Below, one piece after another: positions 22,202-33,634 of a stretch of 64,000 bases of DNA; within the stretch, counting starts at the first letter, position 1; every line of letters begins with the position of its first letter. Made by a program: the position numbers and the translations under genes. The notes beneath the pieces were generated by a model. It searched no databases and was not told where the DNA came from. It worked only from the letters and a program-made list of their open reading frames with translations. The stretch is from Metellina segmentata (lineage: Eukaryota > Arthropoda > Arachnida > Araneae > Tetragnathidae), in NCBI GenBank assembly GCA_947359465.1, contig OX375881.1, positions 29,181,742 through 29,245,741 of the forward strand, written 5' to 3'.

Positions 22202-23748
22202 ACTATATATAAAAAAAAAAGATATAATTTTATTTTTAATGTATATATAATGTTTGTATATTTGTCCACTAAAGTGGAATGGAAATTGCATTTTTTTTAA
22301 ATTTGAAAACATGTTCTAATTATTTACAGGTATACTTTTCAAATGATGGTTGATGCTGGAAATATCAATTACAAGCAGTTTTTCTGTATTCAAATTATCT
22401 TATTGTTTTTTTTTCTCACACATTCATGAATAGACAAAAATTTTTGTACTGTGTGAATGGATTTATATGAAATGTTTTTATATTGCTACTTTTAACCACA
22501 TAGTAAATGTGCTGATTTGATTAAAAGCTTTTAAATATGAAAAAGATTTTGGTTTTCTTAATCCCTTAAACCAACATTTTATAATGGAACAAAAAAGGGG
22601 TCATCAAACCATTTGAAGGTTTAATTAAAAATTGAAGTTATTTTGGTCGTATAAAGTTTTTAATACAAAGTAGTTTGAGTTGGCTTTTTAAAAAATACAA
22701 ATTAATGCTTCTCCATACAATCTTAAAAATGCATTGTATGTTCCCCTCCTTTTGAAGCGTTAATCTACAATACCTATTAATGATGTATAATGCCAAGTTT
22801 CAAACTGCTCCCAAAATTCTTATATGTTCGCCAATAGGGTTTTTAAGTTTTCATCAATGTAAATTCATACATTTAGCTGAAACTGTTGTAAATATTAAAA
22901 TATTTCATAAATGTAAAAATAAAGCTTTTTCCACAATGAATATTGTCCTCATCCATTATATATATCTCTTTATATATTATTCAAGGAACTGTTAAGAATT
23001 TTTTACTTGAAAAGTTTGAATGATCTTTAAAATTTTTTGAAAGCATAATTAAAACAATATTAGCATTTAAAGTGCCTTAATTAACTTGCCGTGTTACCCT
23101 AATTACATATTCTTGTTACAATGAAATTAGTATAAGTGGGTATCCTTGATTTCAGCAATTCAGAAATAAAGTCCTGAACACTTATGATCTAATAAATGTT
23201 GGAAGTTTCTCATGTAAAATGAAAATCTTAAGGTTTCTCCTTAAAAATTTTTTTACAAGCTGTAAATGCAAATTTTTTGTATTACATTCGAAAATGTCTA
23301 ATTTAAATATATTTTTCAGGTTTTTTACACTTGAAAATTAAACTTAAAATTTCAATTTTTTGCTTTTTACCCAATTTATTATTTTTAGTTCAGTGTAAAC
23401 TAAAGGGCAGCCAAATACAGAGAGGAAAAGTATTTCTGAATTCTTTGAATACTATTTTCTAGGAAAATAGAGGATTGTACTAACAAATTATTAAAGTGCT
23501 TATGACATCCAATTGTGTTCAGTCCGTTAGAAAAAGAAAGTTTTATGTTTATGTATTATATTTTTTCTGTTTACTTTTTGCATGGTATTGTTTTTAATTT
23601 ATTATAATTTTGTATGATAAAGGTAATAAATTCCTTTCCCAGTCAACATGGAAATTTATTTTTGAGTTAAATTATTCAATAAAACTATAGTTATTGCAAT
23701 TGTAGTGTTATTTCTTGCTTTATGTTGATTTCATTCTTGTCCCACAGT
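22202..23748 (+). other. DAXX 3' untranslated region and downstream AT-rich DNA
   Basis: No coding signal. Candidate AATAAA poly(A) signals lie at 22918, 23165 and 23678; I cannot tell which is used. The stretch ends at the CCCACAGT target duplication of the hAT element that starts at 23749. Confidence 0.5.
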
Positions 23749-24023
23749 CAGGCATGAGAATCTTCCGCGGATTTCCGCTTTTTTAGATTTTTTCACGTTT
23801 TTCCGCTTTTTAGTAATTTTCCGCGTTTTCTAACGTGATTTAGGCTGTTTTTAAGCATATGACGTATCAGTGTTCCTAGCCAATGAGAGTATATTTCAAG
23901 CTTTGAAGAACCGGATGTCCTAGTGACGTTTTTATGTACTAGTGGGTATGCCTGGGCGATGTATCGATATATCGTGTTAAACCGGTGTGAGGACGACAAC
24001 CACATCAGTTTCACGATGGCGAT

Positions 24024-24645
24024 GCATCGTGACATCGCGATTTTTTCCGATCTTACACAGGCATCCCTTAGCTAGCGCAGATCTCGCGGTCATCGTGACA
24101 TCGCGATTTTTTCCGATCTTACACGGGCATCCCTTAACTAGCGCAAATCTCGCGGTCATCGTTAAATCGCGATTTTTTCCGATCTTACACAGGCATCCCT
24201 TAGCTAGCTCAGATCTCGCGGTCATCGTGACATCGCGATTTTTTCCGATCTTGCACGGGCATCCCTTAACTAGCGCAAATCTCGCGGTCATCGTTAAATC
24301 GCGATTTTTTCCGATCTTACACAGGCTTCCCTTAGCTAGCGCAAATCTCTCGGTCATCGTGACATCGCGATTTTTTCCGATCTTACACGGGCATCCCTTA
24401 ACTAGCGCAAATCTCGCGGTCATCGTTAAATCGCGATTTTTCCCGATCTTACACAGGCTTCCCTTAGCTAGCGCAGATCTCGCGGTCATCGTTAAATCGC
24501 GATTTTTTCCGATCTTACACAGGCATCCCTTAGCTAGCGCAAATCTCTCGGTCATCGTGACATCGCGATTTTTTCCGATCTTATTCAGTCATCCCTTAGC
24601 TAGCGCAGATCTCGCGGTCATCGTGACATCGCGATTTTCCCCGAT
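24024..24645. repeat. 66-bp minisatellite, about nine copies
   Basis: The unit runs CATCGTGACATCGCGATTTT, TTCCGATCTTACACAGGCAT, CCCTTAGCTAGCGCAGATCT, CGCGGT. Variants GTGACATC and GTTAAATC, and ACAGG and ACGGG, alternate, suggesting a higher-order unit. 66 is a multiple of three, which keeps frames open on both strands. Confidence 0.95.
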
Positions 24646-25035
24646 GTCACGGTTTTCCGGTGTCGCGATGTTACCGCTCAGCGCCAAATTAATGAGGAAT
24701 TTCTCAAAGTCATTTGAGTCCTGAAGATGACTTTCGATTCCAAATTACTTTTTTTAGCGAAATTGTAATTCAGTATAATTTAAACAAAAAGGATTTTACA
24801 CAATGAAGTTGAATTCCAAAAACCCATTCTTGTTTCTTGATGTTACAATCAATCCGTTTGCATCCTTTTTTGTTGCGAATTTCTGTGGCAATTTAGGTCA
24901 CATATGCAGTCGTCATTACTTAGAGGAATCAAATGCCCCTTAATTTCTATTTATGCTGAAGTTTTTCTTAAAAGCTAATTTTAATCTCTACTTGAGCATA
25001 TATGGTGTGTGGGGGGACGCACACGCACACATATA

Positions 25036-26455
25036 TTAGGGTTTGTCCCCAATCTCAAATGTTCCATTTCCCATAAAAAGTTACCATACCAATTCTTTCT
25101 GTTCTTTCAAACAGTTTTAAGGGGTCCACGACAACTTTGAAATTTTAGATTTTCTGTATCAGCATCATCAATTACAACCAAGATAAAGTTGTTGCCAAAA
25201 CCATGTGGTAACACTGACTAGGCTAGTGACTGCAGCTTTAACTTTGTTTACAATACATTTCCTGTTAATTTCAACTTGTGGTTTTCATTATGAACTGATT
25301 TTCAACTTTTGTTTATTGCTAGTTTGATTCTGATTTGGACAGTGTACACTGGCCTAACTTTAACTGAACTTTTTGGTTCTGATTTCCCTATGGAAACCAG
25401 ACTGACTTCAAATATTTTTGGTCTTGAATGATAACTTGTGATGATTCACAAATAAATGGCTCCAAACTTCCAGCTAATTTGCAAGTTTTCAGGTGTATGA
25501 TGTATCATATTAAAGAAGGTGTCCAAGAAAATAGGACTAAATGGGAGTCTGCAAAACTAGTCCTTTCCTAAGCAAAGCTGTTTCATGAAAAAGCAAATAT
25601 CCCAATAATCAGTGAACGAAAAGCTTGTGAAAAACTTAAAAAACTTCTTGATGACAGTGTAAAATTAAGAGGGATACCCCTTTAAAAAATAAGCCATCGC
25701 TAATGCTATGCTAGCTACAAAACCAAATTCCATCAATACTGCTTTTAAATTGCAAGGTAGATATGGCATGTGGATTTTGGAAAACCCAAATTTCCTAAAA
25801 AATCTCACTCTAAATACAACTCTTTCTGATTTACTTGGATCATATTATTGGTTTTTATTTTATCTGCTTGAACTAGACTCAAATTTTTAAATAGAAGATG
25901 TTTCAGAATGGTCAAATTCTGTATCCTATACCACATCATTCACAAAGTTACAAGCATTGAATGTTGTCAATGACTGCAGAAAGAGGGATCAAGCTAAGTA
26001 CTGATTTCATACAGTCAGCAAAATGTGAAAATCGTTACCAAAATATTCTGCAGGTTGTCGAACAAGATCGACAAAAACAGAGAAATCTGCGAAAACGACC
26101 AAAATTGACTGATTCTTAAATTGAGTGTACTTGTATGAATTTAAAATGAAATTAGAAAATTAATAGCATAGGATAATATATATTATTTTATTATATCACA
26201 AAACAATCTTAATTGCATTATTTCATGAGAATATATGTTGAAAAAATTTGTTTTACTCACAATGCTTTGTGTATCAGAATTTCCACTTTTATTGTACATT
26301 CCTAGTACAGGTGGACCACATGGATGTTATACAATTTTTCAAAACTTTTATGTATAATATTTTTTTTTGCATTTCGAACAAAAATAACAATGACAGACCA
26401 TTTCCATGAATTTTTTTAAAAGATGGGGCATTTGATGCACACACACCCTAACAGA
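25036..26455 (+). pseudogene. Unassigned transposon-gene remnant with TTAGGGT ends
   Basis: TTAGGGTTTGTCCCC (25036) and, reverse complemented, TTAGGGTGTGTGTGCATC (ending 26451) are weak inverted ends. Inside, decayed coding text includes AKLFHEKANIPIISERKACE with KLKKLLDD (25570-25660) and TDFIQSAKCENRYQNILQVV, then EQDRQKQRNLRK and a stop at 26118. I have seen similar text in uncharacterised transposon proteins but cannot name the superfamily. Confidence 0.4.
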
Positions 26456-26901
26456 TATATATGCAAAATCTTGTTTTAAATCATGCGTGTTTCTTAAATG
26501 TACAACGTAGATCTATACTTGTTATTATTTTTTTTTCCTACCGCAATTTTTAATAACCAAGAGAAAAAGAACTTAATAATAATTATATATATGGTGATAT
26601 AGGAACAAGGTTTTGCTTTTACTATATATAAAATGCATGGTTAGCATCACGATATTGCAATGTTAGAATGTCGATGTATCGCAATGTAAAAATTTGAACA
26701 TCGCCCAGGTTTACTAGGGGGTCCGCCCACTGCTCACCAACTCCATAGTGTACAAACTGTTCCTCGAGCATGTTCGAGTTGTTAATTTTAATTTTTACTG
26801 TTGCGAAATCTTGTGCACACAGACCTGACTCGCATGTATTTAATTTCACATTTTGGTTTTCCTCTTTTTTGAAATTTTGCATTCTCATGCCTGCCCACAG
26901 T

Positions 26902-27210
26902 AAATTAAGTTTTCCAGTTCTACTTAATGATGCTATTTTCTATTCTTGCTGATACAATTTACATTGCATTAGTGCTGCCATCAATTGGTAGAAAATGCTA
27001 GATATACTGAGGGATAAATTTATCTGACAATATTTGTTCAACGAATAGTGTTTCCAAATTATTTCCTCTGTAAGATACTCAAAAAGTTTATGTACAGAAG
27101 CTATTCTATTTTTATATTGTTCTGAAATGTTTTGATACTTATAGGAAATCAAATCTAACATTTAAAGGACTTTTTTAGTTAATATTAGAGATGATAATGA
27201 AAAAAAATCA
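26902..27210. other. AT-rich spacer
   Basis: No feature recognised between the hAT duplication and the Helitron-like start. Confidence 0.35.
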
Positions 27211-27722
27211 TCTTAACTATTATAAAAGGAAGTCTGTGTGTGTATGCAGTGTCCTTACACTGCAATATCCTTTCACTGCAGTGTCCTATGGCACTTACAA
27301 TAATGAAATTTGGCACACAGGTAGTCCAAATGTTTTGCGATTTTTGTGTAGCGCACGAATTTTAAAATTTAAGCTAGAACATTTAAAAATTAATTTAATA
27401 ATTTTTTTTCACCTTTCATTCTTCTCTCCGGAATGTGACGTCACAAGCGTTTTTCGTCCTAATGCGCTTCCCCTATTCCTTTTGGAACCATGCTATGTTT
27501 TCCGATTCTAGCGTGTTTTAATTTACGTTGTTGATATTTGTCACTTCTAGGCCATCCATCCACGGCGTTGTCCGTGGAGTTCGTTTGAGAAGCAAACCAA
27601 ATGTGAATACGTAGCAATAACCGGGGGTTGGCGAGTGTCAGCAAGCAGAGGTCATACCTCACCTCACGAAAAAAACTGTCACGGGCAACGCCGTGCTGGT
27701 CAAGCAGTGGCCATTTATATAA
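27211..27722 (+). mobile_element. Helitron-like fragment, shortened copy
   Basis: It starts A|TCTTAACTATTATAAAAGGA and shares GCACTTACAATAATGAAATT plus TGGCACACAGGTAGT with the copy starting at 38480. Near its end it holds the cassette GGCGTTGTCCGTGG ... GAAAAAAACTGTCACGGGCA, and then GGCCATTTAT like the other copy's 3' end. No coding capacity. Confidence 0.55.
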
Positions 27723-28159
27723 AAAGGTAATCAGAAAGTTTCACTGCCGTAAATGGGTAAAAATCCAAGTATAGTCAATTTGGTCAAATATGTCCCTAGC
27801 GCCATAAAGCCAAATGTTCATACCCATAACCCATCAATATGTTGGAATGGAATCTGATTTTGAATATGAGGTTTCAACATGAGATTATCTAAAATTTGGT
27901 CAATATTTACATTTTGAACTGTTTGGAGACAACAATGCCTAAAACTACTGGCCTTGGTAAAACAGAAGGGGTAGGGCAGATCACTCGGGGTTGTGATGCC
28001 CGTATACACAAATGTGCCCCTGACGTCACGAGTAAAAAGCACGTAGGTATGTTTCAACAGGCCAAAATTCATTTAACTTAATGTTCACTGCTGCTTTTTG
28101 ATTAGAACGGAAATCTAAAAGATCGAGTCCCCTCTGAAATTGTTTTCTGAATGTATTCC

Positions 28160-30058
28160 TTGCTATTGCCGCCGACCAACCGGTTTGAGTTAAGGTGTTA
28201 GCCTCTAGATCGGAAGGTTCCTGGTTCGAATCCGGGTTAGTAAATGGATATTTGTAAGTGTATGGTGCAGAGGCGGTTGGTGCGAACTTGTCAAACCTCT
28301 TAACCAGTACCTTGGCTGGTTGCGCTTCCGACCCCAAGACTTCACTACTCGCCCAGAGTGGTTCCAAGCAATCCTCCGCTTGGGAAACTATGTGACTAAA
28401 AGGCTGACGCCTCAAATTCCCCATCTAAGGTACCCTCTCCCACCCTAGAAGTAAGTGAACTTCATTACTCTCTGTTTCTCCTACCGCCTTGGTAAACAGA
28501 CACGAATCGAAGGCACTTGTGCTGGAAGTCTGTGGCAACCCTTTCATCGAAGGTCCCCTTGGCAGATGCCGGTGACTACCTTCTCTCTTTTCAGTTCTTC
28601 CTACTGCATGTGAATTAGCAACTAATGAAGGCCTCGTGCTAGAAGTTGCGGAAATGTATAATCTGTGATGTTTAACTCTATGTTTATCAGTAACAGATGA
28701 AAGTCTTGTACTGGAAGTTGCGAAAATGCATAACTCTATGTGGCAAATCTGTATTTATGTAGCCAAACTGTATTTTTGTGTGGTACTTGTACCTTATGCC
28801 GCCTAGGCATACACACCCTGGGGAGGTGTACACGCTACTGTCTGTTGGGGAAGTAGACGTGGGTCAAACCGGACGGAAAGCTGATGGTGGCTTTTAATGA
28901 CCGGGAAGACTGTCCGAAGGGATGATAGTAAGATGATGGGGCTAAGGAACGAGATCCGGGCAAAAGGATCGAGGGAGGGCTCTGCGCACTTGGGGCGGTG
29001 TGCATCCTGAATCAAGTAATTGATAAACAGTTAGTAACTTGTTATCAGTTTACGTAGACAATGCTTGGGGTCCCTAAGTGGACGTGCGTTAGTTCCAAGG
29101 AATGAAGAGTGATGGCCCCCACCACTCGGACCGCGGCTCTTTCTGGAGTTGCAAGGGGACTCCATAACTCCGCAGATCATGGGTCTATCCGTGTAGGAGG
29201 AATATGTCAGTCTCTAACGTGGCGAAGCCGCTCTAGCCAGCAGGCTATTGGTTTGGGTCGTAGGAACTGGCACAGGGCGATGCCGCTGTTCCTGCGATCA
29301 AGTAGCGACAGGAACCTCCTTAGGTGCCACACGGAAACTAGCGGTGTCGGGACGACTCCCCGGCTGCCCTAGGCCAATACCTGTACGCTAACGAAAGAAG
29401 GCTATCTGGCGGACGGCAAGGGTCTGCAAGACTCCATAGATGATGGTATCGGTTGCCCACGGTACCGGATAAACAGGGATGTCGGGGCAGCCTGCTGTTC
29501 CGTTGGGCTACTCAGGAATGCCGATAGGTTCCTAGGAGATGCCTGGGTGTGCGTCTCTGATCACCCCTCGGCACGAATCTATGAAGAAAACTTTTCCGGC
29601 TCAAAACGGACCTAAGGTTGACTGATATCAATGAGCCGGACTACATATCTTCAACGCACACACTCACGGGTCGACCACGTCCACTCCCTATCGTGTTCAT
29701 CCAGGGCAGATAAGGTTTTTTCGGACGGCGCGTCACTAGGCCCACTTCTAATGTTTCTCATTAGAGGCTTTCCCTAGCTTCGGCTAATCCGCTGTGGGTT
29801 TTCAATAACTCGGTACGGAGGGGTCTGCTTCCATTCGAAGAAGAAGAGGCGATTGGTGCACTTTAAATCTGTCATGGCTGAAAGTCATCATGTTGGGTTG
29901 GTGAAGAAGTTTAGAGAGTGGGGTGTCAGTTCAAGTGTTGCCTCATCATCTGACCGTGGTTCAAAATTATGTGATGTTGTCCTCGGAACTTTCCTTAAGG
30001 GGATTGATCCCGGACCGTCGTCAATAGCCCGTTGTGTTGCTCTAGTACGACGTTAATT
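28160..30058 (+). mobile_element. GC-rich composite retroelement, unidentified
   Basis: A tRNA-like head at 28165-28230 (GGTTCCTGGTTCGAATCCGG) is followed by about 1.6 kb at roughly 50% GC, far above the surroundings. It ends with 200 bp (29850-30058) shared with the SINE family: GGTGCACTTTAAATCTGTCA, GTTTAGAGAGTGGGG, GACCGTGGTTCAAAATTATG, ATAGCCCGTTGTGTTGCTC, CGTTAATTAA. Between 28500 and 28740 a GATGAAAGTCTTGTACTGGA-like motif repeats about three times. No long frame matches a known reverse transcriptase. A SINE-like or LINE-derived unit is likely. Confidence 0.45.
29850..30058 (+). mobile_element. SINE-family 3' tail on the GC-rich element
   Basis: The last 200 bp of the block at 28160-30058 match the SINE bodies at 5706 and 43647 closely, including GACCGTGGTTCAAAATTATG and ATAGCCCGTTGTGTTGCTC. 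It is either a separate truncated SINE inserted at the end of the block or its own 3' end. Confidence 0.75.
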
Positions 30059-31001
30059 AAATTACCTTGCTATTGCCAATCTCAAAATCGACTACATCCA
30101 GGATTCTATTATGAGAGTTACCCAAACATGAGAAGCTTTCTTTTAGTGAGATTGATTTAAAAAATTCAAATTATTTATTAAAACAATTAGGTTATGTACT
30201 TCAATATTAATTATTCTCAAAATTTTTTAATTATTTTTTTTACCAAGGAACGTATTCATATAAAACAACTTTATTTTCACAGTGTATTCATTTTGAATTT
30301 TAGAAAACGTTTCTAATTGTAAAATGTAGATGATATTTTATACACAATTATTAATATAACACCTGAATTATAATATATTAAGAAATGAAAAATTATAATA
30401 ATATTTTAAATTATAATTATTAAAAAAATATTTAAACTAAACATAACCTTCAAATACCAGCTTCAATCAATTTTCAGGAGTATTGAAAAACAAAAACGGT
30501 ATTTTATGAGGTTTGAAAAATAAATGTATTTCCTAAAAAGTAGTTTATGAAAAATTGAACTCGTCTTTTTATGGATTTTTGGTTGGCTCATAGATTAAAA
30601 AACAACTTTTCCATTTCAGTGAAGTTTAGACGTTATGAAGTCGTTATTTATATCAGTAAAATCTACCCAAAAGGTTTTTGACGTAGAATGCTTCTTACCT
30701 TTCAAAACCGTTTAATTTTTGAATGTCCCCCCAAAAAGCATAAGTGCGGAAAATTTTATATATTGAGAAATAAAAGAGATACACAAATGAACGATATCGC
30801 GTTGAAAAGAGCATTGAACAAAGTGTTATAAATGCTCATTGATATTGCGCTGACGTTTTCGGCTGATGTAATAGCAGCGTTAAGTTGAGTCACGAAAATG
30901 CTCACTGCCGCTCGCATTCATTTAGTCCAGCTCCGGCCTCCTTTGTGTGAAAACGACGTCTGAGGTGTCATTTGTTTCGTCTCTTTGGGGTTCTTAAATA
31001 A
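30059..31001. other. AT-rich spacer with no recognised feature
   Basis: Very AT-rich to about 30700, then mixed. No gene, RNA or repeat boundary recognised. Confidence 0.35.
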
Positions 31002-31425
31002 TTAGCTGAATAACTCGGCGTTGCTCGGGTTTAAAATACGACCCCGATATTTCCCTGTGTTAACTCAAATACACAAACTCTGTAGAATGTGTTTCTTGCC
31101 GCGACAGCTAAAATATGACCGCGACCTTTCCCTCTGTTAACTCATACACAAACCCTGTGGAACGTGTTTCCTTATTCATGTCCATTTATTGCAGAAAAAC
31201 AAACTAGAACTTAAAATTGACAGTTCGAGGAGAACTTTTAGGACTACCTGTGTGCCAACTTTCATGGATACAGATTGGTCTGTAGACAAGAAAAAAATGA
31301 CCTGTTTTCCGCAGTGTTATAAAGTATAAGTGTACCAAATTTGGTGTCGATTCTTCAAACGATGTCGATTTGTATAGAGAATATAAACACCCACTTGCAT
31401 CTTTTTTTATATATTGTATCAGCCA
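31002..31425 (-). mobile_element. Helitron-like remnant on the minus strand
   Basis: Read on the minus strand the 3' end is CCCGAGCAACGCCGAGT (short hairpin), then TATTCAGCTAA followed by T, fitting the CTRR|T rule. The right part AGATGCAAGTGGGTGTTTAT resembles Helitron 5' text, but no clean TC start is visible. Confidence 0.45.
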
Positions 31426-31429
31426 CTCC

Positions 31430-31870
31430 GTGGCCATCACGGCGTTGCCGAGACAGTTCTTTTAGTAGGTCAGGTGGGGAACACTGCTGAACCAACACCA
31501 CGGGCAACACCGTGATGACCTCGTCATTGTAAAATGCGGCCAAATTCGAATTGCGAAGAAATCAATCGGCGTGATGTCACAATCTCTTGCGAAAGTATAA
31601 ATATTCAATTGAAAAATTATTTATTAAAAGAAAATCAAATGAAAAGGTGTCGATCTAATGGAAAATTGTTCGTGCCCGTGACAGCTCTTTTCGTGGAGTC
31701 AGGTGTGACCACTTGTCGTTAAAGTTCGCCAACCCCGGTGATTGTTATGCATTCCCATTTAATTGCAAAATGATCGAAGAGACGTGACGTCACAATCTCA
31801 TCCGAAAATATCAAAGATATTGTAATGAAAAGTTATTATTTAAAAGAAAACCAATGTATTAGGAATCGAT
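31430..31870 (-). repeat. Inverted copies of the CACGGGCAACGCCGTG / TGACGTCA cassette
   Basis: Minus-strand equivalents of 39120-39250 (near 31430-31525) and of 38880-38970 (near 31660-31760), interleaved with plus-strand text AATTCGAATTGCGAAGA, AATCTCTTGCGAAAGTATAA that recurs at 34086. Several insertion and rearrangement steps are implied. Confidence 0.6.
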
Positions 31871-31991
31871 CTAATGTAAAAACAAAAAAACACTGTAGAA
31901 CGTAAAAGTCGTGAAGTCATTGTCTTATTCGCCATAATTCGTATTGCAGAAATAAAAAAGTTACAATTTAAACATTTTTTATTAATAATAA

Positions 31992-33462
31992 TCTATAAAA
32001 ATAAGAATGAGTGTTTGTTTGTACATTCAATATTTTCGACCCATTTCAAGTTTTGTATCCGTTTTGGACCCTTCTGATGCCGAATCCGCCCTTTTCTAGT
32101 TTGGTGTCTGTCTGTCTGTATGTTGTGCCCTATACACGTCCACGCGGTTTAAGATATTTTCATGGAAATTTGCATACAGTGAGTACTTATCTTCATTTAG
32201 TGAGTGGAATTGGTTGCGAAAGTCTGTCCGTCCGTCTTTCTGTTCTATGCTCGATTTTGTGTTTGTGTAAGCATGACATGAATTATATTCCAGATATTTG
32301 ATTGCAGTGTATTTTATTTTATACATTATCTATTAGTTTAGTGAATGCAATATTAAACATTTCTTTATTGTTATATTTAGATGCGTTTCATGCTAAAACA
32401 CCTGAGTAAGTATACTTAAATCAACCATAATTTGTTAGTTTTGGAAAAATTGGAATGTCTATTGAATATTACGATTACTTCGATTGCTTTACCAGTACTG
32501 CTAAAAAAGTAATTATTCTTCAAAAAAATTATATTTTTTAATGGAATTTCAGTTCTGATACTTCATTTATTTCGAGTCTTATTTTTGTTCTTTGCGCAAT
32601 GAAAACGATTTCGGAGTATTTGAGACAGAAGATATTTTTCAACGAAACGAGAATGAACAAGATCGCGTGAGCAGTGATATTTTCTGTTTCTTTGGCTCTG
32701 AATTAATTTCACATTTCTAAATTTTGTGCACTTTTAGTTGTAAATTGTGCGATATCAATAGATAAATATGAATCACAAATTAATATCCTCAGAACAATTT
32801 TTCCGACATCTTTTATTTTGTTCTATTTCACTGTTTTCTGTTTTAAATATTTATTATTTTAATATATGTGTTTTCCTTCTCATCACATGCAACAGCACCA
32901 CAAAGTATTAGACTTAAAAATGTTAGGTAAGTCAGTATAAATTTTCAGTAAATTTTAAGTGTAGTTATGCCATTATTGAAAGAATAATGCCGAAAGAATA
33001 AAAAATTCGTTGTAATAATGACAGGAGAATATTGCAAAATTTCACAATGTCGCATACCGGAGGCAAGAGTGCCACAAGTAAAAAAATATTGTTTTGTTGA
33101 CTATGAGTGCGAGAGCACTCGAAGTAAATCGTAATTTTAATTAATTGAGTTGAACATGAAAATAACTTAAGAAAGGGAATTCAAAATCTACCTCAAAATC
33201 GTCTTTTATAGTAGTAACCTTAGTATCACCTTTCGTCATTTTGTAGCTTTGTCATACAGCAATTCTGCGATGTATGTGAAATGTATTACATGAATGGATA
33301 TGCATGTGTAGGATTTGTGTCCAAAGTAAGTTGTAGAAAATATAAAGATGTCGAAAGGTGTTAAAATAAATTTATAAAAAACGTTAGTCATTACATATTT
33401 TGATTATCTCTTCAATCTAGAGTAAATCAATTCAAACCGAGTAAGGTCGGGTATTTTGCTAG
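31992..33462 (+). mobile_element. Non-autonomous Helitron
   Basis: The 5' end A|TCTATAAAAATAAGAATG (TC start at 31992) is followed by GAGTGTTTGTTTGTAC. The 3' end CCGAGTAAGGTCGG (hairpin) TATTTTGCTAG ends at 33462 and is followed by T. Insertion between A and T, a TC start and a CTAG end all fit Helitrons. About 1.47 kb with no Rep/helicase frame. Confidence 0.8.
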
Positions 33463-33468
33463 TAATTA

Positions 33469-33634
33469 CTATGTTCCTAAAATATCAAACGATATCAATT
33501 TTTCGTGATTTAAATATGTTCCTAAAATATCAAACTATATCAATTTTTCGTGATTTAAATATGTTCCTAAAATATCAAATTATATAAATTTTTCGTGAAT
33601 TTAATATGTTTCTAAAATATTAAACGATATCAAC
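33469..33634. repeat. 45-bp tandem repeat, about 3.6 copies
   Basis: The unit is ATGTTCCTAAAATATCAAAC, GATATCAATTTTTCGTGATT, TAAAT. It lies immediately after the Helitron 3' end. Confidence 0.9.

Larger units (their letters stand above)
23945..26711. mobile_element. Nested hAT-like element with CCTGGGCGATG termini
   Basis: CCTGGGCGATGTATCGATAT starts at 23951 and the complement CATCGCCCAGG ends at 26709. The flanks TACTAGTG (23937-23944) and TACTAGGG (26712-26719) agree at 7 of 8. Both ends are rich in TATCGATA-like text. It carries the 66-bp minisatellite and a further coding remnant. Confidence 0.7.
23749..26893. mobile_element. hAT-type element (outer) with 8-bp target duplication
   Basis: The termini are CAGGCATGAGAAT (23749) and ATTCTCATGCCTG (26881-26893). 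The perfect 8-bp duplication CCCACAGT lies at 23741-23748 and 26894-26901. The termini continue as TTCCGCGGATTTCCGCTTTT at the left. No transposase remains from this element; its interior is filled by later insertions. Confidence 0.85.

Noticed and set aside
24024..24645. CRISPR-like array of regular repeats
   Set aside because: Repeats are head-to-tail with no unique spacers, in a eukaryotic transposon.
23977..24724. 245- and 192-codon open frames on opposite strands
   Set aside because: Both are readings of a 66-bp tandem repeat whose length is a multiple of three; the 22-residue periodicity comes from DNA repetition, not a protein.
28165..28235. A working tRNA gene at the head of the GC-rich block
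   Set aside because: A B box is clear, but I could not fold a cloverleaf and the sequence continues as a long repeat.
28440..29830. Ribosomal RNA or bacterial contamination explaining the high GC
   Set aside because: No rRNA landmark sequence was recognised, and the block ends in the local SINE tail, so it belongs to this genome.
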